Below are positions 35,749 through 45,724 of a DNA stretch of 64,000 nucleotides, piece by piece. The stretch is from positions 3,286,001 through 3,350,000 of the forward strand of contig NZ_PEBF01000001.1 of the NCBI RefSeq assembly GCF_002742625.1. The letters run 5' to 3'. Position 1 is the stretch's first letter, and every line of letters starts with the position of its first letter. The notes under the pieces were generated by a model. It was not told the origin of the DNA and did no database searches. It worked only from the letters and a program-made list of their open reading frames with translations. Position numbers and translations under genes: made by a program. The DNA comes from Caulobacter sp. FWC2. Lineage in GTDB: Bacteria; Pseudomonadota; Alphaproteobacteria; Caulobacterales; Caulobacteraceae.

Positions 35749-37029
35749 GTGTCCATGGACTTTTCGAAAGCGCCCGCCCCGTCCGAAAAGATCGGACGGT
35801 ACCGTTGGGTGATCGTCAGCCTGCTGTTCGCGGCGATGGTCATCAACTACGTCGATCGCCAGACGATCGGCCTGCTGAAAGCGGACCTGTCGAAGGAATT
35901 CGGCTGGGACGAGACCCACTACGCCGACCTCGTGTTCTACTTCCAGATGGCGTACGCGATCGCGTACCTGGCCTGGGGCAAGATCATGGACAAGATCGGG
36001 GCCCGCTGGGGCTTCGGCGTCGCGTTCGCGATCTGGCAGATCGCCCACATCGCCCACGCGGCGGCGGCCGGCTTCGGCGGCTTCGTGGCCGCCCGCATGG
36101 GCCTGGGCATCGGTGAAGCCGGCGGCTTCCCCGGCGGCATCAAGGCCGTGGCCGAGTGGTTCCCGAAGAAGGAACGCGCCTTCGCCACCGGCCTGTTCAA
36201 CGCTGGCACCAATATCGGCGCCATCGTCACGCCGCTGGTCGTTCCCGGCATCGTCCTGGCGTTCGGCTGGCAGATGGCCTTCATCGTCACCGGCATCGCC
36301 GGCCTGGTCTGGCTGCCGATCTGGTTGCTGGTCTATCGCCGCCCGCGCGAGCAGAAGAACCTGGGCGCCGCAGAGCTGGCCTATATCGAGCAGGATCCGG
36401 CCGACCCCGTCGAGAAGATCGGCTGGGCCAAGCTGCTGACCAAGCGCGAGACCTGGGCCTTCGCCCTGGGCAAGTTCCTGATCGACCCGATCTGGTGGAT
36501 GTTCCTGTTCTGGCTGCCGGACTTCCTGGGCAAGCGCTACGGCCTGGACCTGAAGTCGTTCGGCCCGCCGCTGATCGCCATCTATCTGCTGAGCGACGTC
36601 GGTTCGGTCGCCGGCGGCTGGATGTCGTCGACCCTGATGAAGAACGGCGCCACCATCAACAAGGCCCGCAAGCTGACCATGCTGGTCTGCGCCCTGCTGG
36701 CCGTGCCGGTGATGTTCGCCGCCAAGGCCGACAGCGTCTGGCTGGCCGTGCTGATCATCGGCGTCGCCACCGCGGCGCACCAGGGCTTCTCGGCCAACCT
36801 CTACACCCTGCCGTCGGACGTGTTCCCGCGCGCCGCGGTCGGCTCGGTCGTCGGTATCGGCGGCATGCTGGGCGCCTTCGGGGGCATGGCCTTCTCGAAG
36901 TACATCGGCAAGGTCCTGGACCAGATCGGCAGCTACACCCCGATCTTCATCGTCGCCGGCAGCGCCTATCTGATCGCCCTGCTGGTCATCCACCTGCTGA
37001 CACCCAAGATGGAGCCGGTGAAGATCTAG
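35749..37029 (+). CDS. exuT: MFS transporter, hexuronate (ExuT)-like
   Basis: A 426-residue, 12-helix major facilitator of the anion:cation symporter group. It opens YRWVIVSLLFAAMVINYVDRQTIGLL, shows the helix 4-5 block RMGLGIGEAGGFPGGIKAVAEWFPKKERAFATGLFNAGTNIGAIV, and is closest in character to hexuronate transporters. It should import galacturonate or glucuronate with protons. The start may be GTG 35749 or ATG 35755, behind AAGGGGAAGGA. It shares a promoter with the hydratase gene, and the upstream operator matches those of the uronate cluster at 48-61 kb. A strong terminator follows. Confidence 0.82.
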   Translation: MSMDFSKAPAPSEKIGRYRWVIVSLLFAAMVINYVDRQTIGLLKADLSKEFGWDETHYADLVFYFQMAYAIAYLAWGKIMDKIGARWGFGVAFAIWQIAHIAHAAAAGFGGFVAARMGLGIGEAGGFPGGIKAVAEWFPKKERAFATGLFNAGTNIGAIVTPLVVPGIVLAFGWQMAFIVTGIAGLVWLPIWLLVYRRPREQKNLGAAELAYIEQDPADPVEKIGWAKLLTKRETWAFALGKFLIDPIWWMFLFWLPDFLGKRYGLDLKSFGPPLIAIYLLSDVGSVAGGWMSSTLMKNGATINKARKLTMLVCALLAVPVMFAAKADSVWLAVLIIGVATAAHQGFSANLYTLPSDVFPRAAVGSVVGIGGMLGAFGGMAFSKYIGKVLDQIGSYTPIFIVAGSAYLIALLVIHLLTPKMEPVKI

Positions 37030-37058
37030 CCGATCGAAACCGCACCGAAACGACGAAG

Positions 37059-37085
37059 GGCCGGGGAGCAATCCCCGGCCTTTTT
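37059..37085 (+). terminator. Intrinsic terminator after exuT
   Basis: GGCCGGGGA-GCAA-TCCCCGGCC followed by TTTTT: a perfect 9-bp stem and T-run, 30 bases after the exuT stop codon. It ends the operon just before the next gene at 37101. Confidence 0.93.
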
Positions 37086-37100
37086 CGTTAGAAGGCGGTC

Positions 37101-38156
37101 ATGGCCGCCTCCCCTCTCCACGTCGCGCCCCTCAAAGTGGCTCTGGTCGGCTACGGCTATGTCGGCAAGACCTTCCACGCCCCGCTGATCGCCGCGACGC
37201 CGGGCCTTTCGTTGCACACGGTAGTGTCCAGCGATCCGGCCAAGGTCGCCGCCGACTTTCCGGACGTCCGCGTCGTCGCCGAGCTCGAGGCGGCCCTGGC
37301 CGATCCCGCCATCGACCTGGTGGTCATCGCCACCCCCAACGCCCTGCACGCGCCCCAGGCGATCGCCGCGCTGAACGCCGGCAAGGCCGTCGTCGTCGAC
37401 AAGCCCTTCGCCGTCACCGCCGCCGAGGCCCAGACCATGGCCGATGCCGCCAAGGCCGCCGGCAAGCTGCTGGCCGTGTTCCACAACCGCCGCTGGGACA
37501 GCGACTTTCTCACCCTCCAGCGCTTGATGGCTGAGGGCGTCCTGGGCGAGATCGTCCAGTTCGAGAGCCATTTCGACCGCTTTCGCCCCGTGGTGCGCGA
37601 CCGCTGGCGCGAGCGGGCCGGCCCGGGCGCCGGCGCCTGGATGGACCTTGGCCCCCACCTGCTGGACCAGTCCCTCGCCCTGTTCGGCCAGCCCCTGGCC
37701 ATCGCCGCCGATATCGGCGTGCAGCGTCACGGCGCGGGCGCGGACGACTATTTCCACGTCACCCTGCGCTATCCGGTCCTGCGGGTGATCCTGCACGGCA
37801 GCCTGCTGACCGCCGCCGCCGACCTGCGCCTGGCCGTCCACGGCACCAAGGCCAGCTTCGTCAAACACGGCCTCGACCCGCAGGAGGGCCAGTTGAAGGC
37901 TGGCATGACTCCGGGCGCGGCCGGCTATGGCGTCGACGCCCGCCCGGGCGTGCTGACCACGGTGGAGAACGACGCCCAGGTCCACGCTCCCGTCCCGCCC
38001 GAACCGTCGGACTATCGATCCTTCTACGCCGGCGTTCGCGACGCCGTACTCCACGGCGCCGCCTCCCCCGTGCCGGTGGAGCAGGCGCTACGGGCGATGG
38101 CGCTGCTGGAACTGGCCCAGCGCGCTTCGGACGAACGGCGAGAGCTGCCGATTTAG
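37101..38156 (+). CDS. Gfo/Idh/MocA-family oxidoreductase
   Basis: A 351-residue NAD(P)-dependent oxidoreductase. The nucleotide-binding start is VALVGYGYVGKTFHAPLIAATPG, with the next block DLVVIATPNALHAPQAIAALNAGKAVVVDKPFAVT (the EKP of the family is DKP here) and the substrate block GAWMDLGPHLLDQSLALFG near 180. It most resembles the YdgJ/IolW subgroup acting on inositols or sugars. It follows the exuT terminator, so it is probably a separate transcription unit, possibly with the next sugar dehydrogenase 51 bases on. Confidence 0.85.
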   Translation: MAASPLHVAPLKVALVGYGYVGKTFHAPLIAATPGLSLHTVVSSDPAKVAADFPDVRVVAELEAALADPAIDLVVIATPNALHAPQAIAALNAGKAVVVDKPFAVTAAEAQTMADAAKAAGKLLAVFHNRRWDSDFLTLQRLMAEGVLGEIVQFESHFDRFRPVVRDRWRERAGPGAGAWMDLGPHLLDQSLALFGQPLAIAADIGVQRHGAGADDYFHVTLRYPVLRVILHGSLLTAAADLRLAVHGTKASFVKHGLDPQEGQLKAGMTPGAAGYGVDARPGVLTTVENDAQVHAPVPPEPSDYRSFYAGVRDAVLHGAASPVPVEQALRAMALLELAQRASDERRELPI

Positions 38157-38207
38157 CCGCCCGAACCGGGTAGCCCCCGCCCCGAAAACCCGCTTAACCT
38201 GCCGCCC

Positions 38208-39443
38208 ATGCGCGCTTCCTTGCTCACCGCCTCCGCCGCCCTCGCCGCCGCTCTGGTCGCCTGTGGTCCCGCTCCCGCCCAGACCCAGGCCGGAGCGCCC
38301 GTCGAGAGCCGCCCGGCCAATGCGCCCGGCCAGAAGCCGGCCTTCGTGGGCCAAACCCGCGCGCCGGGCCTGAACTCCGGCGTGGTTGGCCAGTACACGA
38401 CCCTGGCCAGCGGCCTCTCCCACCCGTGGGGCATGGCCTTCCTGCCCACTGGCGACCTCCTGTTGACCGAGCGGGCGGGACGCCTGCGGATCTTCGGCAA
38501 GGACGGCAAGCTGTCGCCGGCCGTCCAGGGCCTGCCGGCGGTGTTCGCCGAGGGTCAGGGGGGCCTGCTGGGCGTGGCCCTGGACCCCGCCTACGCCAAG
38601 AACGGCCTGGTCTACTGGGCCTATGCAGAAGCCGACGGCGGCGTGAACGGCACGGCCGTGGCGCGCGGCAAACTCGTCTTAAGCGCCCCTGGGGGTCCTG
38701 CCCCGAAACTGGAGAACGTCCAGGTCCTCTGGCGCCAGGCGCCGAAGATGGACAGCGCCCTGCACTTCGGCGGCCGCCTGGTGTTCGCCAAGGATGGCAC
38801 GCTGTTCATCACCACCGGCGAGCGTTCGATCCTGGAGGGCCGCGTCCAAGCCCAGCACCTGGACGCCACGCTCGGCAAGGTGATCCGCATCAACGCCGAC
38901 GGCTCGATCCCCAAGGACAACCCGTTCGTGAAGACGCCCGGCGCCAAGCCGGAGATCTGGTCGCTGGGCCACCGCAACCTGCAGGCCGCCGCCCTCGATC
39001 CCAGCGGCAGGCTGTGGACCGTCGAGCACGGCGCGCGCGGCGGCGACGAACTGAACCACCCCGAGGCCGGCAAGAACTACGGCTGGGCCACGATCACCTA
39101 TGGCGAGGAATATTCCGGCAAGCCGATCGGCGACGGCGTCACCGCCAAGCCCGGCATGGAGCAGCCGGTCTACTACTGGGACCCGGTGATCGCCCCCTCG
39201 GGCATGGCCTTCTACGAGTCCAACCTGTTCCCGGCCCTGAAAGGCAGCGTGCTGATCGGCTCGCTGAGGGAAAAGCACGTCGACCGCCTGGTCCTCAAGG
39301 ACGGCAAGGTCGTCGGCGAGGAACGCCTGTTCACCGACATCGGCGGCCGCGTGCGCGACGTCGCCGTCGGCCCGGACGGCGCGATCTATGTCCTGACCGA
39401 CGAGGAAGACGGCAAGCTGATCAAGGTGACGCCGAAGGGGTGA
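38208..39443 (+). CDS. PQQ-dependent aldose sugar dehydrogenase-like protein
   Basis: A 411-residue exported six-bladed beta-propeller of the soluble glucose/aldose sugar dehydrogenase (YliI/Asd) family. The leader [20 protein letters not shown] contains a plausible lipobox (LVAC). Typical blocks are [26 protein letters not shown] near 65, [65 protein letters not shown] near 247, and a last blade with [23 protein letters not shown]. It probably oxidises sugars in the periplasm with PQQ; the natural substrate is unknown. Confidence 0.87.
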   Translation: MRASLLTASAALAAALVACGPAPAQTQAGAPVESRPANAPGQKPAFVGQTRAPGLNSGVVGQYTTLASGLSHPWGMAFLPTGDLLLTERAGRLRIFGKDGKLSPAVQGLPAVFAEGQGGLLGVALDPAYAKNGLVYWAYAEADGGVNGTAVARGKLVLSAPGGPAPKLENVQVLWRQAPKMDSALHFGGRLVFAKDGTLFITTGERSILEGRVQAQHLDATLGKVIRINADGSIPKDNPFVKTPGAKPEIWSLGHRNLQAAALDPSGRLWTVEHGARGGDELNHPEAGKNYGWATITYGEEYSGKPIGDGVTAKPGMEQPVYYWDPVIAPSGMAFYESNLFPALKGSVLIGSLREKHVDRLVLKDGKVVGEERLFTDIGGRVRDVAVGPDGAIYVLTDEEDGKLIKVTPKG

Positions 39444-39590
39444 GGCGCTGGGGCTTCGACCTTTCACGCTTGTAACTTGATCGTTGTTCACCGGCCGACG
39501 CAACCTTGTCTGGCCTGGTCCGCGAGGAGCGGGTTCGCCAGCGTGCCTGTGTCGCGCGGGTATTCTGCAGCCCCACGCCAGCGAGTCATC

Positions 39591-41641
39591 TTGCAGCCTT
39601 CTTCAATCGCTCCGCCTCCCAGCCTCACCCTCGGCGCGCGTCAGACCGGCTGGCGTGGAATGGCTTTGGTTGTCGCCCTTGGCGTCCTGGTCACGACGCC
39701 GGGCGTCGCGATCGGCGGATCACAGCCGACCAAGGCCGCAGCCGTCGCGGTCATAGGCGTCGATACGCCGCTCAAGACCCTGAACGGGACGGGGCTGGTC
39801 GCCCCGCGGGATGGTCCGTCCGCAAGACTTCCGGCGAGATCCGTCTGGACGCGCCGGAGAGCGGGTCTTCGATCCTGGTATCCGACACGGTCGGCGGCGA
39901 GGCCGATGCGGCGGTGGCGGCTGCCTGGGCGGCCTATAGACCCGCCGCCGCGCCGGCCTTGGCGGGCGCGAAGGATCGTCCGGTTCGCGACGGGTGGGAC
40001 CAGATCCGGGTCTACAGCTACCGACCGCCGGCCGGCGAGGCGCGCACGGTCTGGGCTCGCGCGCTGCGCAAGGGCGACCGCTGGACCGTGGTCCTCCTCG
40101 ACATGGCCGACGACGTTCTGGAAAAGCGCGATTCCCAGGTCGAGGTGATCCTCAATAAGCTGCTGCCCGCCGGCTATGCGCGCGAGACCTTCGCCGGACG
40201 ACCGGCGCACAAGATCGACGCGGCGCGTCTGGCCGCCTTGACGGACCTGATCGAAACCGCGCGGGCCGACCTCGACATCCCCGGCGTCGGCTTTGGCCTG
40301 ATCCAGGACGACAAGATCCTGTTCGAGGGCGGCTTTGGCGTGCGCGAGCTGGGCAAGACAGCGCCCGTCGACGCCGACACCGCCTTCATGATCGGCTCGA
40401 ACGGCAAGGCCCTGACCACCCTGATGCTGGCCAAGCTGGTCGAACAGGGGAAGATGGACTGGGAGACGCCCGTCTCGTCGCTTTGGCCGGCGTTCCGTCT
40501 GGGCGACGCCGCGACGACGGCGAAGGTGCGGGTCAAGCATCTGGTCTGCGCCTGCACGGGCCTCCCCCGGCAGGACCTGCCGTGGCTCTTCCAAGGCGAC
40601 CAGGCGCAGGCCTCGACGGTGCTGACCTGGCTGTCGACGATGCAGCCGACCAGCGGCTTTGGCGACCTCTACCAATACTCCAATCTGCTCGCGGCCTCGG
40701 GCGGCTATCTGGGCGCCCACGTCCGCGAACCCAATCGCGAGCTGGGCGCGGCCTATGACGCGGCCATGCAGGCCCTGGTGTTCGATCCGCTGGGCATGTC
40801 GCGTACGACCTTCGACTACGCCACGGCCCTGGCGGGCGACCACGCCGCGCCGCACGCGCTGGACATCGATGGCCGCCAGCAGGTCGCCGTCATGGGGCTG
40901 AACGCGGCCGGCATCCCCTCGCGCCCTGACGGCGGCGAATGGAGCACGACGCGCGACATGCTGCGCTATGTGCGGATGGAACTGGCCAAGGGGCGGCTGC
41001 CGAACGGCGAGCGCTACATCGCCGAGGCGCCCCTGCTGGCGCGCCGCATCGCTCAGGTCACTGAAGGCAGCGACGAATATTACGGCATGGGCCTGAAGAT
41101 CGACCGCATCTGGGGCGTGCCGGTCATCCACCATGGCGGCACACAGTACGGCTATCGCGCCGATATGATCTGGCTGCCCGATCAGGGCGTCGGCGCGGTC
41201 ATCCTGACAAATTCCGACTCTGGCGCGGCGTTACGCTCGGCGTTCCGGCGGCGGCTTCTGGAGGTTCTGTTCGACGGCGAACCCCGGGCGGCGGCCGACC
41301 TGGCCAACTACGGCAAGGCCTTCAAGGCCAGCCGCGGCGAAGGCCGCCAGACCCTGACCGCGCCCGCTGACCGCGCGGTCGCCGAAAAGCTCGCGGCCCG
41401 TTACGCCAACGCCGACCTGGGCGATCTCCTCGTCCGGCGTGAGGGCGAAAAGACGGTGTTCGACTTCGGCGGCTGGGCCAGCGAGGTCGCCAGCCGCAAG
41501 AACGACGACGGAACCGTCACCTTCGTCACCATCACACCGGGCGCGGACGGCTACGAGTTCGAGCTCGCCGACGATCCCCAGGGCCGAGGTCTTATCATCC
41601 GCGAAGCGCCGCGCGCCTATCGGTTCGCGGAGAGGCGCTGA
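39591..41641 (+). pseudogene. Serine hydrolase (class C beta-lactamase/PBP fold), apparent frameshift near N-terminus
   Basis: A beta-lactamase-fold serine hydrolase of about 680 residues when repaired. The body shows SNGK (the SxxK nucleophile motif), YSN (YxN) and HGG in the KTG position. The N-terminal part, with hydrophobic leader MALVVALGVLVTTPGVAIGG starting at 39660, is in another frame from the main body. One base seems missing near 39806 (CCCCGCGGG where CCCCGGCGGG would join VAP to AGWSVRKTSGE). The start could be TTG 39591 or ATG 39660. Either the gene is broken or it is a sequencing error; the rest of the frame is intact to the stop codon, so damage would be recent. Confidence 0.6.
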
Positions 41642-41737
41642 GGCGAAGGCGCCCGTCGACGCGCCCTCCAACGTTCGTGAGGCCGCCTCCGCCCCCAAAC
41701 CTCCCTCCCCCGCCACGAACTCTGCTATCAATTCCCC

Positions 41738-43285
41738 ATGCAGCGCAGGCGAAGCATCCTCATCGTGGGCGGCGGGACGGCGGGGTGGCTGACGGCCGCC
41801 TATCTGGCCAAGGCCTTGCGGGCAGCCGACCGGGGCGACCTGTCGATCACCCTGCTGGAGTCGCCCGACATCGGCATCGTCGGGGTCGGCGAGGCCACCT
41901 TCCCCACCATCCGCAACACCCTGCGGTTCCTGGGGATCGACGAGGCGCGGTTCATTCGCGAGACCTCGGCGACCTTCAAGCAGGGCATCCGCTTCGTCGA
42001 CTGGGCGGAGGCGCCGACGGACGGCCGCCACGAGAGCTTCTTCCATCCGTTCGAGGCGCCGTTCTCGACCGAGGGGACCAGCCTGGCCCCCTACTGGTTG
42101 CTGCAGAGCGAGGCGACGCGCGCGCCGTTCGCCGAGGCGGTGACCATCCAGGCCCGCGTCGCCGACGCCGCCCGCGCGCCCAAGCGGCCGCACGAGAGCG
42201 ATTTTTCGGGCCCGCTGAACTACGCCTACCACTTCGACGCCGCCAAGCTGGCCCAGGTGCTGGCCGAGCGGGCTCGCGAGCTGGGCGTGCGCCACCTGCG
42301 CGGCGCCGTCTCCGACACGATCCTGGACGAGACCGGCGCCATCGCCCGGATCACGTCACCCGAGCATGGCGAACTGACGGCCGACCTCTATGTCGACTGC
42401 TCGGGCTTCCGCGCCGAGCTGATCGGCAAGGCCCTGGGTTCGCCGTTCAAGTCGGTCAAGCCGATCCTGTTCGCCGACCGGGCGCTGGCCTGCCATACGC
42501 CCTATGAGCGCCCCGACGGGCCGATCCAGAGCTACACGGTCGCCACCGCTCACGAGGCCGGCTGGATCTGGGACATCGGCCTGGTCGGCGCGCGCGGCGT
42601 CGGCTGCGTCTATTCCAGCGACCACATGGACGACGCCCGCGCCGAGACGGTGCTGCGGGACCATGTGGGCGGGGCGAAGATCGAGGCCCGCAAGATCAGC
42701 TTCGACGCCGGCTATCGCGAGCAGCAATGGATCGGCAACTGCGTCGCGGTGGGCCTGTCGGCCGGCTTCCTGGAGCCGCTGGAATCCACCGGCGTGGTGC
42801 TGATCGAGGCGGCCGTGGCGATGATCGCCGAGCTGTTCCCGCACAACGGCCCGGTCAGCGCCCCGGCCCGGCGCTTCAACGCGCTGATGGCGGCGCGCTA
42901 TGACAACATCATCGTCTTCCTGAAGCTGCACTACGCGCTCAGCCGCCGGACCGAGCCGTTCTGGCGCGCGAACCGGGATCCCGCCTCGATCCCGGAGCGG
43001 CTGGCCGAGCTCTTGGAGCAGTGGCGCTATCGGCCGCCGGCGCGGTTCGACTTCATCTTGGATCTCGAGACCTTCGCCTTCTTCAACTACCAGTACATTC
43101 TCTACGGTATGGGCTTCAAAACCGACCTGGGCGACGCCGCGGGCGAGTTCCCGGACGTGGCCGCGGCCGCCAAGCTGTTCGCCAAGATCCGCGGCTTCGC
43201 CGACCGCGCCACTCAGGACCTGCCCAGCCACCGCGACCTGATCGCCCAGATCAATCGCTTCGGCTTCGCGCCGGAGCAGGTCTAG
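41738..43285 (+). CDS. Flavin-dependent tryptophan halogenase-like protein
   Basis: A 515-residue flavoprotein of the tryptophan 7-halogenase family. The FAD-binding start is ILIVGGGTAGWLTAAYLAKAL, then VGVGEATFPTIRNTLRFLGI, the catalytic Lys near residue 81 (TSATFKQGIRFVDW), and the EPLESTG block near 350 that holds the active-site Glu. The hallmark GWxWxIP appears as GWIWDIG near 275, with Pro replaced by Gly. Such proteins are abundant in Caulobacterales, often near TonB receptors, and their true substrates are mostly unknown. Here the neighbours are a serine hydrolase and an ArsR-type gene. Halogenase activity should not be assumed. Confidence 0.85.
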   Translation: MQRRRSILIVGGGTAGWLTAAYLAKALRAADRGDLSITLLESPDIGIVGVGEATFPTIRNTLRFLGIDEARFIRETSATFKQGIRFVDWAEAPTDGRHESFFHPFEAPFSTEGTSLAPYWLLQSEATRAPFAEAVTIQARVADAARAPKRPHESDFSGPLNYAYHFDAAKLAQVLAERARELGVRHLRGAVSDTILDETGAIARITSPEHGELTADLYVDCSGFRAELIGKALGSPFKSVKPILFADRALACHTPYERPDGPIQSYTVATAHEAGWIWDIGLVGARGVGCVYSSDHMDDARAETVLRDHVGGAKIEARKISFDAGYREQQWIGNCVAVGLSAGFLEPLESTGVVLIEAAVAMIAELFPHNGPVSAPARRFNALMAARYDNIIVFLKLHYALSRRTEPFWRANRDPASIPERLAELLEQWRYRPPARFDFILDLETFAFFNYQYILYGMGFKTDLGDAAGEFPDVAAAAKLFAKIRGFADRATQDLPSHRDLIAQINRFGFAPEQV

Positions 43286-43336
43286 CCAACTCTCGCCAGG
43301 TCGCCCCTTGCGCGTCGCGAGGCCTCGCGCTAACAC

Positions 43337-43352
43337 TGAACCAGATGGTTCA
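43337..43352. promoter_or_regulatory. Palindromic operator over the ArsR-SRPBCC start codon
   Basis: TGAACCA-GA-TGGTTCA has perfect 7-bp arms. The ATG at 43345 is within it. It is a likely autorepression site for the ArsR-type gene. Confidence 0.6.
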
Positions 43353-43698
43353 TTATTCTTCCCCCTCCGGCCTCGACGCCGCGTTCGCCGCCCTCTCGGA
43401 CCCCACCCGACGCGGCGTGCTGGAGCAGCTCGGCCGTTCGGACGCTTCGATCACGGAGCTGGCCGACAAGTTCCACATGACCCTGACGGGCATGAAGAAG
43501 CACGTCGGAGTCCTGGAAGACGCCGGCTTCGTCACGACCCAGAAGGTCGGGCGGGTGCGGACCTGCCGGCTGGGCCAACGCCGGCTGGAGGAAGAGGCCG
43601 CCTGGATCGAGACCTACCGCCAGCTGTGGGCCAGGCGCTTCGACGCGCTGGACCACGTGGTCGAAGCATTGATGCGCAAGGAGAAGATGGATGAGTAA
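43345..43698 (+). CDS. ArsR-family transcriptional regulator (paired with SRPBCC protein)
   Basis: A 117-residue winged-helix regulator: LDAAFAALSDPTRRGVLEQLG, recognition part MTLTGMKKHVGVLEDAGFV, and a C-terminal helix ending MRKEKMDE. It has no cysteine metal site, and belongs to the ArsR subgroup that travels with an SRPBCC/AHSA1 protein. The partner gene starts inside the end of this one (8-base overlap). A palindrome covers the start codon. The longer open frame from 43021 is the continuation into the preceding halogenase and is not used. Confidence 0.87.
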   Translation: MVHYSSPSGLDAAFAALSDPTRRGVLEQLGRSDASITELADKFHMTLTGMKKHVGVLEDAGFVTTQKVGRVRTCRLGQRRLEEEAAWIETYRQLWARRFDALDHVVEALMRKEKMDE

Positions 43699-44158
43699 CC
43701 CCACCACAATCGAACGAAGATCCGACCGTGAGTTCGTCGTCACGCGCCTGTTCAACGGCCCGCCGCGCATCGTGTTCGAGGCCTGGACCAAGCCCGAGCT
43801 GATGCAGCTGTGGTGGGCGCCCAAGTCGTTGGGCGTGCCGCTCTGGTCCTGCGAAATGGATGTCCGCGTCGGCGGCGGCTACCGCATGGCGTTCGGCCGC
43901 GACGCCGAGAACACCATGGCCTTCTTCGGCCGCTACCTCGAAGTCGAGCCGCCCTCCCGCCTTGTCTGGACCAATGACGAAAGCGAGGACGCCGCCGTGA
44001 CCACGGTGACCTTCGAGGACCGCGACGGCCAGACGCTGCTGACCGTCCACGAGCTCTACCCCAGCAAGGCGGCGCTCGAGGCCCAGGCGGGCGGGGAGCA
44101 AGGCCTGCCCGAGCAGTTCGAGCAGCTGGACGCTCTGCTGGTCACCCTGGCGGCGTAA
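43691..44158 (+). CDS. SRPBCC (AHSA1-like) domain protein
   Basis: A 155-residue START-like protein of the AHSA1 type: REFVVTRLFNGPPRIVFEAWTKPELMQLWWAPKSLG at the start, a DVRVGGGYRMAF block, then the ligand-cavity strands and a C-terminal helix (GLPEQFEQLDALLVTLAA). The fold binds small hydrophobic ligands. It is translationally coupled to the ArsR-type regulator, a common pairing whose ligand is generally unknown. Confidence 0.87.
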   Translation: MSNPTTIERRSDREFVVTRLFNGPPRIVFEAWTKPELMQLWWAPKSLGVPLWSCEMDVRVGGGYRMAFGRDAENTMAFFGRYLEVEPPSRLVWTNDESEDAAVTTVTFEDRDGQTLLTVHELYPSKAALEAQAGGEQGLPEQFEQLDALLVTLAA

Positions 44159-44167
44159 CAGGTGAAG

Positions 44168-44191
44168 CTCCCTCCCCCTTGTGGGGAGGGA
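44168..44191. terminator. Hairpin between convergent SRPBCC and antiporter genes
   Basis: CTCCCTCCCC-CTTG-TGGGGAGGGAG, a 10-bp stem without a strong T-run, in the 47-base gap between convergent genes. It may end both transcripts. Confidence 0.5.
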
Positions 44192-44205
44192 GACCGCAGA
44201 AGCGA

Positions 44206-45570
44206 CTAGGCCCGCGCGGCGTCCGGCACGGCGTCCAGCTCGCCCGACTCGCGGGCCTTCTTGCCGTAGACCGCCTCGAACAGCGGGGTGGCCATCACGG
44301 TGGTGACGATCGCCATCAGCACCAGCATGGCGAACAGGGTCGGGCCGATGATGCCCTTCTGCAGGCCGATATTGATGATGATCAGCTCCATCAGGCCGCG
44401 CGAGTTCATCAGGGCGCCGATGCCCATGGCGGTGTTGTGCTTCTCGCCCGCCAGGCGCGCGGCGACATAACAGGCCACGCCCTTGGCCAGGATCGAGGCC
44501 AGCAGAACCCCCACCGCGATCAGCAGCAGGGTCGGCGAGTTGACCATGTCCAGGCGCGTGTTCAGGCCCGAATAGGTGAAGAACATCGGCAGCAGCAGCA
44601 CGACGGCGACCGGCTCGACCTTCTTCTTCAGCTCCTCGACGAACAGGCCGCGCGGCATGACCGCGCCCAGCATGAAGCCGCCGAAGATGGCGTGAATGCC
44701 GACCGCGTCCATCAGGAAGGCCGACAGGCAGAACAGCATCAGGGTGATGGCCATGACCGTCGGGGTCATCTCGCCGGCCTTGTCGACCATGCGCCCTAGC
44801 GGGGCCAGCAGCTTGCGGCCGAAGACGGTCAGGAACAGGGCGTAGGTGACGCCGCCGCCGATCGCCAGCACCGCCACGCCGGGTCCGCCGCCGAAGGTCG
44901 CCAGCACGATGGCCAGCACGCACCACGAGCAGGCGTCGTCGAACGCTCCGGCCGTCAGGGACAGGGTGCCCAGCGAGGTGTTCTGCAAGCCGCGCTCATT
45001 GATGATCCGGGCCAGCATCGGGAAGGCGGTCAGGGCGATGCAGGCGCCCATGAACAGGGTGGCGTTGGCGACGCTGATGGTGGGCGCGAACAGGCCTGGA
45101 ACCTTCAGCAGCAACGGGGTGATGGCCACGGCCACCAGGAACGGCACGAGGATGCCGGCCAGCGACACGCTGAACGCGCTCCTGGCCTTGGCCCGGAAGT
45201 GCTCGACCTTGAAGGTCGTGCCGACCAGGAACATGTACAGCCCCACGCCCAGCTGCGAGCCCACATAGAGGACGGTCTTGGTCTCCTTGGGGAACAGGGC
45301 CAGCTGGAAGTCGGGGAACAGCAGGCCCAGCAGAGACGGGCCCAGGACCACCCCGGCGATCATCTCGCCCACCACCTGCGGCTGGGCCAGCAGCTTCTGC
45401 CCTAGCCAGCCGACCACCCGGCAGGCCAGCAGGATCACCGCCAGTTGCAGGAAGAAGTGCACCGAAAAGTCGCTCGGCGCGTAGCTGTGGGCGGCGGCCT
45501 TGGTGGCGGGGCCGTGCGGCGACAGCACGTCGGCCAAGGTGGCGAGCGTGCTCGCGAGGATGTCTGACAC
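44206..45570 (-). CDS. Cation:proton antiporter, CPA2 family
   Basis: A membrane protein of about 454 residues with around 12 helices, of the CPA2 (KefB/NhaP-like) family. Features include GEMIAGVVLGPSLLG near 63, TAFPMLARIINERGL, and AGAFDDACSWCVLAIV with the paired Asp residues of the ion site near 210. No RCK/TrkA-N domain follows the membrane part, unlike KefB/KefC. I chose GTG 45570 because the open frame upstream to 45756 carries non-conserved Arg/Gln-rich sequence. It exchanges K+ or Na+ for protons; the ion is not determined. Confidence 0.85.
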   Translation of the reverse strand: MSDILASTLATLADVLSPHGPATKAAAHSYAPSDFSVHFFLQLAVILLACRVVGWLGQKLLAQPQVVGEMIAGVVLGPSLLGLLFPDFQLALFPKETKTVLYVGSQLGVGLYMFLVGTTFKVEHFRAKARSAFSVSLAGILVPFLVAVAITPLLLKVPGLFAPTISVANATLFMGACIALTAFPMLARIINERGLQNTSLGTLSLTAGAFDDACSWCVLAIVLATFGGGPGVAVLAIGGGVTYALFLTVFGRKLLAPLGRMVDKAGEMTPTVMAITLMLFCLSAFLMDAVGIHAIFGGFMLGAVMPRGLFVEELKKKVEPVAVVLLLPMFFTYSGLNTRLDMVNSPTLLLIAVGVLLASILAKGVACYVAARLAGEKHNTAMGIGALMNSRGLMELIIINIGLQKGIIGPTLFAMLVLMAIVTTVMATPLFEAVYGKKARESGELDAVPDAARA

Positions 45571-45724
45571 TGGAGTTCGCCCCCGAAATGGATCGTCTTG
45601 GCTTTGCGCCTTGAGCCCATGCAAGGCGAAGATCGGCACGGAGCGCAATCTGGAACCCACGTTTTTGACATGGCCGTCAGTCGATTGTTTTCGTTGTCCA
45701 TTTTTTGTTGCCGGAACGCCACTA

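Noticed and set aside
43021..43344. An N-terminal extension of the ArsR-type regulator
   Set aside because: It is the out-of-frame reading of the halogenase C-terminus; the winged-helix domain starts at 43345.
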